From positions 1,674,001 through 1,738,000 of the forward strand of contig NZ_CP071246.1 in the NCBI RefSeq assembly GCF_021496665.1: a stretch of DNA of 64,000 nucleotides, read 5' to 3'. The notes beneath the pieces were generated by a model. That model was not told the DNA's origin. It ran no database searches and was given only the letters and a program-made list of their open reading frames with translations. Both the position numbers and the translations under genes were made by a program. This DNA comes from Corynebacterium sp. CNCTC7651 (GTDB lineage Bacteria; Actinomycetota; Actinomycetes; Mycobacteriales; Mycobacteriaceae). Positions 52,816-63,109 of this stretch are shown piece by piece (the stretch's first letter is position 1; the number at the start of each line of letters is the position of its first letter).

Positions 52816-54042
52816 TCAGTCCAGCATCTCGAACAGGCCCTTCGCCACCTCCCGGCCGTGGACCCAAATGCCGTCGTGGAACCATTCGTCGTGGCTCCAC
52901 AACTTGAGGTTGCCAATGCGCGAAGCGGAGTCCGCCGTCAGCTCGTAGGGGATGAAGAGGTCCGGCTTGAACAGCAACGCCGCGGTAGGCACCTCGTTGC
53001 CGGAGAGGTCCCGTGCCTGGGCGGTCAGCGTGTCCATGTGCTGCACCTCATCCACCGCCCCGTAGAAGGGCTTAAGCGCCGGGTCCTCCTCGAAGTGGGT
53101 GGCAAAGAAGTGGTTGCCCAAGAGGGTCAGGTCCGCGAACTCCTCCCGGTAGATCCGCTCCGCGGACCAGCGCGTGGGGTGGCCGGGGCGCGCCATGACG
53201 GATTCGTGCACCACAGCCCACAGCGGCATGGTCTCCAAAGAGATGATGCTGCCCACCTGCGCCAGGAAGTCCCCGCGCAAGCGCTTCTCGCCCCGGTAGG
53301 TGGTAAACGGCATCTCCATCAGGGTGGCCAGGGCACCGAAGTCGCCCTCCTCCCCCAACAGCACCCCGACCATGCGGAAGCGTGTGGAGGAAAGCCGCTC
53401 CCCCGTCGGCATCCGCACGTCGTGGTTTTCCAGGTGGTCCGCCACCTCTTCCACGCGCGCCTTGATCCACGGCACCGCCGCGAAAAGCTCCTCCTGCCGC
53501 GCGCGAAGCAACGCGAAGGTCAACCGGTTGAACGCGTCCACGTCCATCTCCGGCTCCGGCACCGCACCGACCAGGTGCACGCGGCGCAACCCCGAGGGGA
53601 AGTAGGACAGGTAGGACCCCGCGCACGCCGCGCCGAAGGAATTACCCAGCAGGTCCCACTGCTCCACGCCCAGGTACTCGCGCATCGCCTCCGCATCCGC
53701 CGCCACGTCCGGCGGGCGCAGGTGGGCTAGAAAGTGAGCGTCGATACGCTCGGGTGTCGTGCGGTCGATCTTTGTGGAGCGGCCGGTGCCCCGTTCGTCG
53801 ATAAGCAGGACGCGGTAGCGTTTCAGTGCCTCCGGGATCCAGTCCATCAGCATGCGCGGGCCGGGTTTACCGGGGCCGCCCTGGAAGTAGACCAGGTAGG
53901 GCAGGCTCGCGTCGGTGTACAGCTCACGGGCGAAGACCGTGATCTCGCCGCGCGCGGGGTCCGCACGGTCGATGGGCACGGTGATTTCGTGCTCGCGCTG
54001 CGTCACGCCAGGGAGATAGACGGTGGAGTTCGCGGGCGCCAC
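52816..54042 (-). CDS. Alpha/beta hydrolase, proline iminopeptidase-like
   Basis: 408 aa. Oxyanion region YFQGGPGKPGPR near 72, nucleophile elbow LLGNSFGAACAGSYL near 150, and the C-terminal His region NLKLWSHDEWFHDGIWVHGRE. This resembles S33 tripeptidyl/prolyl aminopeptidases of actinobacteria. GTG 54042 is chosen because GGAGG lies five bases ahead; the longer frame overlaps the divergent gene. No signal peptide. Confidence 0.85.
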   Translation of the reverse strand: MAPANSTVYLPGVTQREHEITVPIDRADPARGEITVFARELYTDASLPYLVYFQGGPGKPGPRMLMDWIPEALKRYRVLLIDERGTGRSTKIDRTTPERIDAHFLAHLRPPDVAADAEAMREYLGVEQWDLLGNSFGAACAGSYLSYFPSGLRRVHLVGAVPEPEMDVDAFNRLTFALLRARQEELFAAVPWIKARVEEVADHLENHDVRMPTGERLSSTRFRMVGVLLGEEGDFGALATLMEMPFTTYRGEKRLRGDFLAQVGSIISLETMPLWAVVHESVMARPGHPTRWSAERIYREEFADLTLLGNHFFATHFEEDPALKPFYGAVDEVQHMDTLTAQARDLSGNEVPTAALLFKPDLFIPYELTADSASRIGNLKLWSHDEWFHDGIWVHGREVAKGLFEMLD

Positions 54043-54057
54043 GGTAGCCTCCAAACT

Positions 54058-55947
54058 ATGCAGTTGCGCTCTTACAAAGAGGTCGGCCACGATTTTCCGG
54101 TGCCCGACACGTTCGAGGCACCGATTCTACCGGAGTGGCGCCTGGCCACGTTCTCGCTGGTTCTGCCCATTCCCGCGGCGGCGGGCCTTGGGGATGAGCC
54201 CTTCGACTTCGCCGCCCACGGCTGGGCGTACGGGCGCGACAAGGGCGTGCGCATTGTGGAAAACCCGGCGTGGGATGCGGAGCGGCAGGTGTGGCGCAAG
54301 CCGGACGTGCGGCGCAACTACTACGGCCACCCGATCGTGGAGGGCGGCAAGCCCTATTACAACGACGCCCGCATCCGCTTCGTCGACCCCATCGACACCT
54401 CCGTTGGTGCCCGTTCCATCGACGTGGACATCGCCTCCTTCGAAGGCGCCGCCGCCGGCATCGAGGAGTTCGCGCACGAGGACCGCGGCAAGCAGCGCAT
54501 CCTCGAGGACGGCGGCGTGAGGCAGGAGCTTTCGCTTATCGACGCCGGCTGGGACGCCAACATCTTCGCCCACCACCTGATCTTCGAACCCGTGCGCAAC
54601 GAAACGTTTTTCTACCTGGTGAATTATGACGAGCAGCTGCCCTGGGAGGACCAAGTCCGCGGCGAGCGAGACAGCCACGGGCCCGCCACCTTGCGCCTGC
54701 TCTCCGCCGAGGTGATGCAGTTCCACGACCTGAACCTGGCCGCGACGCACGTGACCAGCGATTTTTTGATCCTCAACGTGGCGGCGGAGAACATTTCTTC
54801 CGCCACGCTGGGGTTCTTGAGCTCCGCGCTGCGGCGCCCGCGCAACAGCTCCCAGTTCTACAAAGTGGATGAGGAGTACAAGGAAAGCCCGCCGCAGCTG
54901 CACGTGTTGACCAAGTTTGTGAACCTGGCGGTGGCCCAGATCGATGCCGCGTTGGGGCGGGAGCAGTCGATGGTGGTGTCGTCTGAAGGCAAGCTGATCG
55001 CCACGGCGGAGGCACCCGGCCCCACTGGCACCTTCGCCCTGCCCGCGCCGCAGCGGGTGGCCATGGCTATTCCGAACCCGGCTCGGCCGCCGGAAGACCA
55101 CCAGAAGACGCTGAGCGAGGGCAATAACGGCTCAGTGCCGGAGGACATCGGCGGGCCCCTAGTGCTGCAAACCCGCAACTCCAAGTGGAAGTGGCACGAG
55201 CAGTGGGCGTGGCAGATTCTGGAGGGCGCGGATTCCTACCCGGAGCTGGTGCCGTACCAGACGCCGGAGGGCTTGGAGCACCTGCTGGCCGCGCAGTTGT
55301 CCTCGTGGACCGTCATGACCTCGGACGAGGGCGTGGGCATGGTGCGCACCAAGTCCGCCAGCCGCGAGGGCATGCGCTACTGGTCCATGGCCAACACCCG
55401 GTTCGTGGACTTGGTGATGTTGCAGATGCGGGCGCAGGCTGGCGAGACGCACCTGCGCAAGACGCTGCAGGTTGCGGGCGAGCGCTCTGCGGCCTCCATC
55501 GGCGAGGCCTCCCACGCCGAGCTGCGCGGGGACCTGGAGCGGATGGAAAAGCTGCAGCTGGATCACATTGAGATCCGCGACAAGCTGTGGTTCCGCACCG
55601 TGCCGGGCCGCGACATTGACACCCGCGTGCTGCAGGGGTTGCAGCGCGCCACCGGGTTCAACCAGCTGCGGGAGGATTTCGACTCCAAGGTGCGCTCCCG
55701 CCAGGACGTGATCCGCAACCGCTTCGAGCAGCTCTCCGGCGAGATCGCGGAGGAGGAGTCGAAGCGCGCGGAGGCAATGAACCTGGTCCTAGGCTTCGTC
55801 GCCGCCGCAATCGGTGCCCCGGACTGGGCAGACGCGGCGGGCGTAACCACACTCGGCGGGATGCTCGGCCTGGGCCTGATCATCTTCGTGGCCATGTTCG
55901 CCGTGGTGTGGATTATGCAGGCTGGCTTTAGGTGGCTTCGTCGGTAG
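54058..55947 (+). CDS. Large unknown protein with C-terminal membrane anchor
   Basis: 629 aa, unknown function. Hydrophilic for 570 residues, with a Trp-rich mid segment ([26 protein letters not shown]), then a long heptad-like helix (about 480-575, [46 protein letters not shown]) and two membrane stretches at the end ([36 protein letters not shown]). CorA-like topology is possible but the GMN motif is not seen. It begins 15 bases divergent from the hydrolase and ends in a 20-base overlap with lepA. Confidence 0.8.
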   Translation: MQLRSYKEVGHDFPVPDTFEAPILPEWRLATFSLVLPIPAAAGLGDEPFDFAAHGWAYGRDKGVRIVENPAWDAERQVWRKPDVRRNYYGHPIVEGGKPYYNDARIRFVDPIDTSVGARSIDVDIASFEGAAAGIEEFAHEDRGKQRILEDGGVRQELSLIDAGWDANIFAHHLIFEPVRNETFFYLVNYDEQLPWEDQVRGERDSHGPATLRLLSAEVMQFHDLNLAATHVTSDFLILNVAAENISSATLGFLSSALRRPRNSSQFYKVDEEYKESPPQLHVLTKFVNLAVAQIDAALGREQSMVVSSEGKLIATAEAPGPTGTFALPAPQRVAMAIPNPARPPEDHQKTLSEGNNGSVPEDIGGPLVLQTRNSKWKWHEQWAWQILEGADSYPELVPYQTPEGLEHLLAAQLSSWTVMTSDEGVGMVRTKSASREGMRYWSMANTRFVDLVMLQMRAQAGETHLRKTLQVAGERSAASIGEASHAELRGDLERMEKLQLDHIEIRDKLWFRTVPGRDIDTRVLQGLQRATGFNQLREDFDSKVRSRQDVIRNRFEQLSGEIAEEESKRAEAMNLVLGFVAAAIGAPDWADAAGVTTLGGMLGLGLIIFVAMFAVVWIMQAGFRWLRR

Positions 55948-57787
55948 ATAGCGCCGCCACGAATGCTTCCTGCGGCACCGTCACGGAGCCGATGGATTTC
56001 ATGCGCTTCTTGCCGGCCTTCTGCTTCTCCAGAAGCTTGCGCTTACGGGAAATGTCGCCGCCGTAGCACTTGGACAGCACGTCCTTGCGCAGGGCGCGGA
56101 TGTTCTCGCGGGCGATGATCTTGGAGCCGATCGCGGCCTGCACCGGCACCTCGAACTGCTGGCGCGGGATGAGCTCCTTGAGCTTCTTGGTCATCTTGTT
56201 GCCGTACCACTGCGCGGAATCCTTGTGCACGATGGCGGAGAACGCGTCCACCGGCTCGCCCTGGAGGAGGATGTCCACCTTCACCAGGTCACCCAGCTGC
56301 TCGCCCGCGTCCTCGTAGTTCAGGGAGGCGTAGCCCTTGGTGCGGGATTTCAGCATGTCGAAGAAGTCGAAGATGATCTCGCCCAACGGCATGATGTAGC
56401 GCAGCTCAACGCGGTCCTCGGAGAGGTACTCCATGTTCTTCATGGTGCCGCGCTTGGACTGGCACAGCTCCATCGTCGTGCCCACGAATTCCTGCGGGAC
56501 GATGATGGTCATGTTCACAATCGGCTCGTAGACTTCCTGGATCTTGCCGCCCGGCCAGTCGGACGGGTTGTGCACGATCTGCTCGGTGCCGTCTTCGCGG
56601 ATCACGCGGTAGGTCACGCTCGGCGCGGTGGAAATCAGGTCCAGGTCGAATTCGCGCTCCAGTCGGTCGCGGGTGATCTCCATGTGCAGCAGGCCCAAGA
56701 AGCCGCAGCGGAACCCGAAGCCCAAGGCGACCGATGTCTCGGGTTCCCAGGTCAAGGAAGCGTCGTTAAGCTGGAGCTTCTCAAGCGACTCGCGCAGGTC
56801 CGGGAAGTCCTCCTGGCTCACCGGGAAGAGGCCGGAGTACACCATGGGCTTGACTTCCTCGAAGCCCTCGAGCGGCTCCTCGGCGCCCTTGGAGGCCCAC
56901 GTCACCGTGTCGCCCACGCGGGTTTCGCGCACGTCCTTCACGCCGGTGATCAGGTAGCCCACCTCGCCGGGGCCCAAGCCCTTGGTCTTCTTCATGGTGG
57001 GCGAGACCACGCCGATCTCCAGGATTTCCAGGCGGGTGCCGGTGTTCATCATCTGCACCTGCTGGTTGGGCGTGAGCTTGCCGTCCACCATGCGCACGTA
57101 GGTGACTACGCCGCGGTAGGTGTCGTAGACCGAGTCGAAGATCAGGGCGCGGGCCGGCGCGTCCTCCGGGTGCTCCGTTGTCGGGGCGGGGATGAGTTCC
57201 ACCACCTTGTCCAGAAGCTCCGGCACGCCCTGGCCGGTCTTGCCGGACACGCGCAACACGTCCTCGGTCTCGCAGCCGATGATGTTGGCGATTTCCAGCG
57301 CGTACTTCTCCGGGTCCGCGGCCGGCAGGTCGATCTTGTTCAGCACCGGGATGATCTCAAGATCATTCTCCATGGCCATGTACAGGTTGGCCAGGGTCTG
57401 GGCTTCGATGCCCTGAGCGGCGTCGACAAGCAGGATCGCGCCCTCGCACGCGTCGAGGGAGCGGGAGACCTCGTAGGAGAAGTCCACGTGGCCCGGGGTG
57501 TCAATCATCTGGAGGACAAACTCCTCCCCCGCCAGCTCGCCCGTTTGCACCGTCCACGGCAGGCGCACGTTCTGGGCCTTGATGGTGATGCCGCGCTCGC
57601 GCTCAATGTCCATGTTGTCCAGGTACTGGTCGCGCATGTCGCGCGCGTCAACCACGTTGGACAGCTGCAGAATGCGGTCGGCCAAGGTGGATTTACCGTG
57701 GTCGATGTGCGCGATAATGCAGAAGTTACGGATGCGACTGGGATCCGTGAACGTCTCCTCCGCAAAGTTCTTCTTTTGAGCAGCCAT
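55928..57787 (-). CDS. lepA: Elongation factor 4
   Basis: 619-aa ribosome back-translocase GTPase. G1 [14 protein letters not shown]2 RERGITI, G3 DTPGHVDF, G4 NKID, then domains II, III, V and the LepA C-terminal domain ([29 protein letters not shown], here [20 protein letters not shown]). ATG 57787 is used; an upstream in-frame start adds three residues. Length is normal. Confidence 0.97.
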   Translation of the reverse strand: MAAQKKNFAEETFTDPSRIRNFCIIAHIDHGKSTLADRILQLSNVVDARDMRDQYLDNMDIERERGITIKAQNVRLPWTVQTGELAGEEFVLQMIDTPGHVDFSYEVSRSLDACEGAILLVDAAQGIEAQTLANLYMAMENDLEIIPVLNKIDLPAADPEKYALEIANIIGCETEDVLRVSGKTGQGVPELLDKVVELIPAPTTEHPEDAPARALIFDSVYDTYRGVVTYVRMVDGKLTPNQQVQMMNTGTRLEILEIGVVSPTMKKTKGLGPGEVGYLITGVKDVRETRVGDTVTWASKGAEEPLEGFEEVKPMVYSGLFPVSQEDFPDLRESLEKLQLNDASLTWEPETSVALGFGFRCGFLGLLHMEITRDRLEREFDLDLISTAPSVTYRVIREDGTEQIVHNPSDWPGGKIQEVYEPIVNMTIIVPQEFVGTTMELCQSKRGTMKNMEYLSEDRVELRYIMPLGEIIFDFFDMLKSRTKGYASLNYEDAGEQLGDLVKVDILLQGEPVDAFSAIVHKDSAQWYGNKMTKKLKELIPRQQFEVPVQAAIGSKIIARENIRALRKDVLSKCYGGDISRKRKLLEKQKAGKKRMKSIGSVTVPQEAFVAALSTDEAT

Positions 57788-57858
57788 AATTAGCACATCC
57801 TACCGGCCAGTGACCTAAAGTGAGCGCAAGAGGGCTCACATGAGGAGGTCGGGCTGCT

Positions 57859-58353
57859 ATGGCTGCAATGCGCAAGCGCAAACGCACCACGTCGCTGGAC
57901 CAGGGCCTCGCGCTGCTCAACGCGCGCCTCGCAGCCCCTGCGGCGGAACGCAGAGGCAAACGCGCCGCCCGCGTCAGCGTGCGCTCCACGGGCAAAGTTC
58001 CGCGCAATATTTATTACGCCCCGGATATGGACGGCAACGCGGAGCCGGGCGAAGTGGTGTGGGTGACCGTGCCCTCCCACCCGCCGGCGGAGCGGTCCAT
58101 GCTGGTGGTCGGGCGCGAGCAGCACGAGGTCTTGGGGCTTTTAATCTCCCCCGTCAAGGCGCACGCGGATGAGCAGCACTGGCTGGGCATCGGCTCCGGC
58201 GAATGGGAGGCCTCCGGCGAGCCGTGCTGGGTGCGCCTGGATAAGACCCTCTTCGTGCCGGAGACGGACGTGCACCGCCGCGGCACCATCATTCCGCCGC
58301 TGCGTTTTGAGCGCGTGGCAAGCCGGCTGCGGGACCGCTTCGACTGGGGATAG
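57859..58353 (+). CDS. PemK/MazF-like protein
   Basis: 164 aa. After a 60-residue basic leader (RKRKRTTSLDQGLALLNARL), a MazF-like barrel is suggested by EPGEVVWVTVPSHPPAERSMLVVG and EVLGLLISPVKAH. The classic Arg/Thr catalytic pair is not obvious. No antitoxin gene adjoins it. A similar PemK-like gene occurs at this lepA-rpsT position in mycobacteria (Rv2405 region, from memory), so it is likely a conserved housekeeping relative rather than a mobile toxin. Confidence 0.75.
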   Translation: MAAMRKRKRTTSLDQGLALLNARLAAPAAERRGKRAARVSVRSTGKVPRNIYYAPDMDGNAEPGEVVWVTVPSHPPAERSMLVVGREQHEVLGLLISPVKAHADEQHWLGIGSGEWEASGEPCWVRLDKTLFVPETDVHRRGTIIPPLRFERVASRLRDRFDWG

Positions 58354-58429
58354 CAGCCGATAGGCGTTTTGGTCGCGCGCGCGTGAGCTGCTAGCTTTGA
58401 GGAGTTGTCTCGCAGGGGTGCGCGACGCT

Positions 58430-58455
58430 ACGCAGGCAGGACCTTGGGCCTGCGT
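58430..58455 (+). promoter_or_regulatory. Hairpin in the rpsT leader
   Basis: ACGCAGGC at 58430-58437 pairs perfectly with GCCTGCGT at 58448-58455 around a 10-base loop, in the 177-base leader before rpsT. S20 often controls its own translation, so an RNA structure here is a candidate regulatory element. A likely promoter lies just before it (TTGGTC near 58369 and TAGCTT near 58392). Confidence 0.45.
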
Positions 58456-58530
58456 CCTTTCAAAGCCGCCGCGCTGCTTGCCCCGCAAGACGATCGAAGT
58501 CAATCGTCGATACTGCATAAGAGGTGCATC

Positions 58531-58794
58531 ATGGCTAACATCAAGCAGCAGCAGAAGCGCGTTCTCACCAACGAGAAGCGCCGTCAGCGCAACAAGTCCA
58601 TCCGCTCCGCCACCCGCACGGAGATCCGCAAGTTCCGCGAGGCTGTGGAGGCCGGCGACAAGGCAGCGGCTGAGGCGCAGCTGCGCGTCGCGTCCCGCAA
58701 GCTGGACAAGGCTGTGACCAAGGGCGTCTTCCACCGCAACAACGCGGCGAACAAGAAGTCCAAGATGGCTCACGCCCTGAACAAGATGGACTAA
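58531..58794 (+). CDS. rpsT: 30S ribosomal protein S20
   Basis: 87-aa helical 16S rRNA-binding protein. [34 protein letters not shown] at the N-terminus and [22 protein letters not shown] at the end are fully typical. ATG 58531 is preceded by AAGAGGTG. The longer in-frame reading from 58405 crosses the leader and is not translated. Confidence 0.97.
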   Translation: MANIKQQQKRVLTNEKRRQRNKSIRSATRTEIRKFREAVEAGDKAAAEAQLRVASRKLDKAVTKGVFHRNNAANKKSKMAHALNKMD

Positions 58795-58810
58795 TTCGCG
58801 TCCGCGCACA

Positions 58811-58852
58811 TCCCGCCCCGAGGAGCTTTTGCTTTTCGACGGCGGGATTTTT
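58811..58852 (+). terminator. Intrinsic terminator after rpsT
   Basis: TCCCGCC at 58811-58817 pairs with GGCGGGA at 58841-58847, followed by a T run at 58848-58852. The hairpin loop contains a minus-oriented copy of the dispersed 11-mer (58831-58841), whose last bases overlap the stem. Confidence 0.75.
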
Positions 58853-58897
58853 CCTGCCCAAGTAACAGCCTTAGCCATAAGAAACGATGGTGTCGAT

Positions 58898-59875
58898 GTG
58901 AAAACCACCCGCCATGCCCTCTGCGCCGCCGCAACTGCGCTGGCGTTGACCTGCTCCGTTGTCGCGCCTGTCCTCGCTGCCGCGGACACCGTAGAGACCG
59001 TGGAGCAGACCGAGTCTTCCTCTTCGTCCCTGGATTCGGAGGTGCTGAAGACGGTGGGCATCGTGCTGGGTGTGTTGGCGGCGCTCGGTGTGGGTTTGGC
59101 GATGTTGCCCAAGCTCAACCTCCCTGCAGTGCCTGCTGTACCTGCGGTTCCTGCTGTGCCTCCCGGCCGCTCCTACGATGTCGTGCGCCCGCAAGGCTGG
59201 GCGCCGGGGAAGCGTTACCCCATCATCGTGGCGTTCGGCGGCTGGCGGCACACCGCGGAGGACGCGCGCCGCTACCAGCGGCTCGAGAGCGCGGCCGGGC
59301 GCGACGCCATCGTGGTGTACGCGCGCGGGGTGGAAAACGCGTGGGGCGGGGCACCTTACGCCGCCACCTCGATGGTGGAGGACTTCGATTACGTGCGCGG
59401 CGTGATCGCCGAGGTGTCGCGCCACCACGGCGGGGATCCGCGCCGGGTGGCCGCAGTCGGGTTCTCCAACGGCGGCGGCATGGCGGCCGCGATTGCGTGC
59501 CACGCCCCGGACATGGTGGGCGCTGTGGTGTCCGTGGCGGGCGCCTTCTACGGCCCCACGGTGAACGGGTGCGCACCCGGCGCGGTGGCAACTCTGATCA
59601 TGCACGGCACGAATGACCAGGTGGTGGGATACAACGGCGGCGTGCGCCACAACACCGGGTACGAATCCGCGCCGCGGGTGTTCGACACCTTCCGTACTAA
59701 GAACGCGTGTGGGCCGCACGTGAACGAGTGGCGCGACGGCGCCGTGACCACCTTCGACGGCACTGGCTGCGCGAAGCCCACCAAGCTCATTCGTATTGAC
59801 GGCGGCCTGCACCACTGGTTCCCCAATCCGGATACCACGCAGGAGAGCGTGCGCTTCGCGCTGGCGAACATCTAA
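58898..59875 (+). CDS. Secreted esterase, PHB-depolymerase/feruloyl-esterase family (LpqC-like)
   Basis: 325 aa. Signal sequence (TRHALCAAATALALTCSVVAPVLAAAD), a Ser-rich linker, a membrane segment (VLKTVGIVLGVLAALGVGLAML), a VPAVPAVPAVPP spacer, then an alpha/beta hydrolase with nucleophile AAVGFSNGGGMAAA and C-terminal His in DGGLHHWFPN. An anchored extracellular esterase is the likely role. GTG 58898 is chosen from the signal peptide. Confidence 0.87.
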   Translation: MKTTRHALCAAATALALTCSVVAPVLAAADTVETVEQTESSSSSLDSEVLKTVGIVLGVLAALGVGLAMLPKLNLPAVPAVPAVPAVPPGRSYDVVRPQGWAPGKRYPIIVAFGGWRHTAEDARRYQRLESAAGRDAIVVYARGVENAWGGAPYAATSMVEDFDYVRGVIAEVSRHHGGDPRRVAAVGFSNGGGMAAAIACHAPDMVGAVVSVAGAFYGPTVNGCAPGAVATLIMHGTNDQVVGYNGGVRHNTGYESAPRVFDTFRTKNACGPHVNEWRDGAVTTFDGTGCAKPTKLIRIDGGLHHWFPNPDTTQESVRFALANI

Positions 59876-59884
59876 GCCAGAAAC

Positions 59885-60811
59885 TTAAGCCAGCTCAGCG
59901 ATCCGGCGCACCGCGTCCTCGATGGCGAACTCCGGGTCGCCGCCCTGACCCTTGACCTCAGCATCCAGGTCGGCGACGATGATCACCGCCTCCGTCACCG
60001 CGGCCGCCGTCCATTGCCGCGCCACCTGCATGGTCTTTTTGGCCACGTAGGGGTGCATACCCAGTTGGCGGGCGAGTTGGTCGGGGTTTCCGCGGACGTC
60101 GTAAAGCTTGGCAATGTCGCCCACCTTGTGCGCGAGGGCCGCGGCGATGGCCACGGGGGACGTGCCCAGTTGCAGCGCGCGGCGGGTGGATGCCAGCGCG
60201 CGGTCGGCGCGGCCCAGGACGGCCTGGTCCGCGATGTCGAAGCCGGCGACCTCCGCCACGCCGGTGTAGTACTCGCGCACGGACGCCACCGTGATCTCCC
60301 CGTCCGTGTCCGCGACCAGCTGGCTCACGGCGGAGGCGAGCTCCCGCAGGTCAGAGCCGACTGACTCCAGCAGCGCGGACACGACATCCGGGGTGGGGCG
60401 CACGCCGTGGTTGCGGAACTCCGCGCTGACCCACGCGTGGCGGTCGCGGTCCTTGAGGCTCTCCGCGTTGTGCACCTCCGCGATCTTCTGGAACTTGGCC
60501 ACGTAGGATTTCTGCCGCCCGCCGCCGGAGTGCTTGATTACCAGCGTCATGCCCGGCGCGGGATCCACGCAGGCAGCCAGCAGCGTCTCGGTCGGCTCCT
60601 TGCCGGCGAGCTCGGTCTTGTCCACCACCACCACGCGATCCTCAGCGAAGAGGGACGGGCTGGTGGCCATCGCGATCTCCCCCTCCGTGACCTCGGAGGC
60701 GCGCAGCGTGGTCACCTCGGCGCCGGGGCCGGCCTGGGCGATGATCGCTTTGGTGGCGCGTTCGGCGAGAAATTCATCGTCGCCAAGCACGAGGTGGACG
60801 GGGTTGAGCAT
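59885..60811 (-). CDS. holA: DNA polymerase III delta subunit
   Basis: 308-aa clamp-loader subunit that opens the beta clamp. Opening NPVHLVLGDDEFLAERATKAII and RVVVVDKTELAGKEPTE, then YVAKFQKIAEVHNAESL and VRPTPDVVSALLESVGSDLRELASAVSQLV fit HolA. ATG 60811 is used; the ATG at 60820 is equally in frame. Immediately after comEC. Confidence 0.94.
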   Translation of the reverse strand: MLNPVHLVLGDDEFLAERATKAIIAQAGPGAEVTTLRASEVTEGEIAMATSPSLFAEDRVVVVDKTELAGKEPTETLLAACVDPAPGMTLVIKHSGGGRQKSYVAKFQKIAEVHNAESLKDRDRHAWVSAEFRNHGVRPTPDVVSALLESVGSDLRELASAVSQLVADTDGEITVASVREYYTGVAEVAGFDIADQAVLGRADRALASTRRALQLGTSPVAIAAALAHKVGDIAKLYDVRGNPDQLARQLGMHPYVAKKTMQVARQWTAAAVTEAVIIVADLDAEVKGQGGDPEFAIEDAVRRIAELA

Positions 60812-60821
60812 GCGCACCATT

Positions 60822-62414
60822 CTACGGCCCGGCGCGGTTGGGGAAGATCACGTCGATGCCGCCCTGCGTGCGCACGGGGCGGCGCGGCGGCCGGCCCTGC
60901 TCCAGCACCACCACCAGTTCGGTGCCGGGCGGGACGGGTTCCACGTCTGCTTTCGTGGCCACGACGTGCACCGTGAGCCCCTCGGCGTACGCGGGCGCGG
61001 GCGGCGGGGGCGGGGTGCGCAGGCTGGCGAAGGCAATGGCCGTCGCCGTTGCGGCTGCCGTGAGCCGCGGCCGCTTGCCGACGATCCCCGCAAGCACCCA
61101 CCCGTACGCCACCATCACCACCACCGGCGTCGCCGCAATGGTGGCCAGCGGTAGCGCAGAGCCGCGCAGGGCCACTTCGTGCACCCACCACGTCATCGGT
61201 TCGATGACGGTGAGCAGGGGTGTCTCGAGGCCACCGGGGACAAGCGATGCGGCGGCCGCTGCGAGCCCCAGCACCGTGACCGGGGCGGTCACCGGCGCGA
61301 CCAGCACGTTCGCCGCAACAGAGACGAGCGAGACCTGGCCGGACATGAGCGCCACGATGGGCATGGTGACCACGTCTGCGGCGATGGCGACGGCAAGCGC
61401 GCGGTTCACAATGTCGGGCCAGCCGGTCATGGCCAGGGCGCGGTGGATGAGGGGACTGATGGCCACAATCCCCACCGTCGCCGCGACTGAGAGCGCGAAG
61501 CCGTAGTGCGCGGCCAGGTCCGTATCCACCAGCAAGAGGCCGATGGTGGCCAGACACAGCGCGTGAATCGGTTCGGACCGGGTGGATGAGCACACCGCCA
61601 CCAGGCCGACCAAGCCCATGACGGACGCGCGAAGCACGCTCGGCTCCGGGCCGACCAGACCCGCGAATCCTAAGAGCGCTACCGCCGCCGATAGCAGACG
61701 GACCCGCAAACCCAGGCGCAGCAGCGTGGCCGCGACCACGGCCGCGGTGGTCACGATGGCCACGTTGGAACCGGACACGGCGGACAGGTGCGACAACCCG
61801 GTGTCGATGTACATCTGCTGCTCCGCCGCACTTTGCGCGGTGGTATCCCCCAGCACCATGCCGGGGATGAGGCCGGTCGAGGCAGGCCCAACGTGGTGTG
61901 CGACCGCCGCGCCGAACGTCTCGCGCACATGCTGGGCAAATGCGGCGTACCCGGTCGGCGGCGCGTTCAAGACCACCTCGCCGCTGAGCACGTACGGGTT
62001 CACGCCCGGCATGCTGGATTCGCCAAGGCGGCCGGTGCAGGTGACGTGTGCGCCGGGCACAATGCCGTCGTCCAGCGAGGTGCTGAACACCGCAAGCGTG
62101 GAGGGGTGCCCCGGCAGGGTGATGCGCGTGAGCCAGGAACCGGTGGTAAGCTGCTTCGGCTGGCCGCTGACGGTGCCGACGATAGGCTCTGCGAAGTCCC
62201 ACGCGGCGGCGATGCGGATGCGCACGGTGGCGACGACGGTTGCCGCCGCACCCAGCCCAGCGACCAGAACGGCCTGGCCCCATTCGCGCCAGCAGGCGCA
62301 CCCCACCGCTAACGCGAGGACCACCAACGCCGCGGCCGCGGGGCCGACCAGCACACACACCAGGCTGGCCGCCCACACCGCCAGTGCCGCCGGAACCAAG
62401 CGCAGCTCGGTCAC
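60822..62414 (-). CDS. comEC: ComEC/Rec2-type DNA uptake channel protein (membrane part only)
   Basis: 530 aa. About ten membrane segments carry the Competence domain (GDTTAQSAAEQQMYIDTGLSHLSAVSGSNVAIV, PSVLRASVMGLVGL). The usual C-terminal metallo-beta-lactamase domain is missing; only about 50 residues follow the last segment (ending VVLEQGRPPRRPVRTQGG). This short form is common in corynebacteria as I recall. GTG start overlaps comEA by 4 bases. Confidence 0.92.
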   Translation of the reverse strand: MTELRLVPAALAVWAASLVCVLVGPAAAALVVLALAVGCACWREWGQAVLVAGLGAAATVVATVRIRIAAAWDFAEPIVGTVSGQPKQLTTGSWLTRITLPGHPSTLAVFSTSLDDGIVPGAHVTCTGRLGESSMPGVNPYVLSGEVVLNAPPTGYAAFAQHVRETFGAAVAHHVGPASTGLIPGMVLGDTTAQSAAEQQMYIDTGLSHLSAVSGSNVAIVTTAAVVAATLLRLGLRVRLLSAAVALLGFAGLVGPEPSVLRASVMGLVGLVAVCSSTRSEPIHALCLATIGLLLVDTDLAAHYGFALSVAATVGIVAISPLIHRALAMTGWPDIVNRALAVAIAADVVTMPIVALMSGQVSLVSVAANVLVAPVTAPVTVLGLAAAAASLVPGGLETPLLTVIEPMTWWVHEVALRGSALPLATIAATPVVVMVAYGWVLAGIVGKRPRLTAAATATAIAFASLRTPPPPPAPAYAEGLTVHVVATKADVEPVPPGTELVVVLEQGRPPRRPVRTQGGIDVIFPNRAGP

Positions 62415-63058
62415 AGGCAGACCAGGTCTTTCAGCGCGTCAAACTTCGCCGGCCCAATGCCCTTGACGTCCATCAGGCCCTCCAGGGTGGCAAAGGGGCC
62501 GTTGGCCTCGCGGTGGGAGACGATCGCGTGGGCGGTGGCATCCCCCACTCCGGGCAGCGCAGTGAGCTCGGCGGCGCTGGCCTGGTTCACGGAGATCAGC
62601 CCGCCGGCTGCGGCACCGGGGGAAGCAGCGGCTTGGGGCGGAGGGGCGGCACCGATGGCTTGGACGTGGATCTGTTGACCGTCGACAAGCACCTGCGCCA
62701 AGTTGAGCGCGATGGTGTCCGCGTGGGGGAACGGCTGGGCGTGGTCCAGCGCGTCCGCAACGCGCGCTCCCTGCTCGAGGGTGATCAGCCCAGGGTGGGC
62801 AACCTCCCCCACAACCGCAACCACTACCTGTTCCGGCACGGCGGTTGCGGCGGCGACTTGGCCCCACTCGGGCTCCTGCGCGGGTTGAGACGGCGGACGG
62901 GTAAACGCCCAGCCGCCCACAAGTGCGAGGACGACAGCCGAGGCAGCGACAGCTTGTTTCGGCTCCACGCGCACGCGCGGGGGCGGGTAGTTGACGGGGA
63001 GGATGTCCTCCTCCCCAGTTGGGCGGGTGAGTTCTTTGAGTCGTTCGGCAGCATTCAT
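62411..63058 (-). CDS. comEA: ComEA DNA-binding protein
   Basis: 215 aa. Short cytoplasmic N-terminus, membrane segment near 37-52 (VAASAVVLALVGGWAF), a SLBB domain (VVVAVVGEVAHPGLITLEQGARVADAL), and two helix-hairpin-helix motifs (ISVNQASAAELTALPGVGDATAHAIVSHR; LEGLMDVKGIGPAKFDALKDL). It should bind incoming dsDNA outside the membrane and hand it to ComEC. Its start is at the ATG at 63058. Confidence 0.95.
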   Translation of the reverse strand: MNAAERLKELTRPTGEEDILPVNYPPPRVRVEPKQAVAASAVVLALVGGWAFTRPPSQPAQEPEWGQVAAATAVPEQVVVAVVGEVAHPGLITLEQGARVADALDHAQPFPHADTIALNLAQVLVDGQQIHVQAIGAAPPPQAAASPGAAAGGLISVNQASAAELTALPGVGDATAHAIVSHREANGPFATLEGLMDVKGIGPAKFDALKDLVCL

Positions 63059-63109
63059 GCGCTCAGGCTACGAAACATCTAACCGAAGCGAAAGCACCCC
63101 TCCCGCAAG

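Noticed and set aside
60712-62376. 554-codon alternative frame across comEC
   Set aside because: Arg/Ala-rich; the true comEC frame has membrane segments and the Competence motif.
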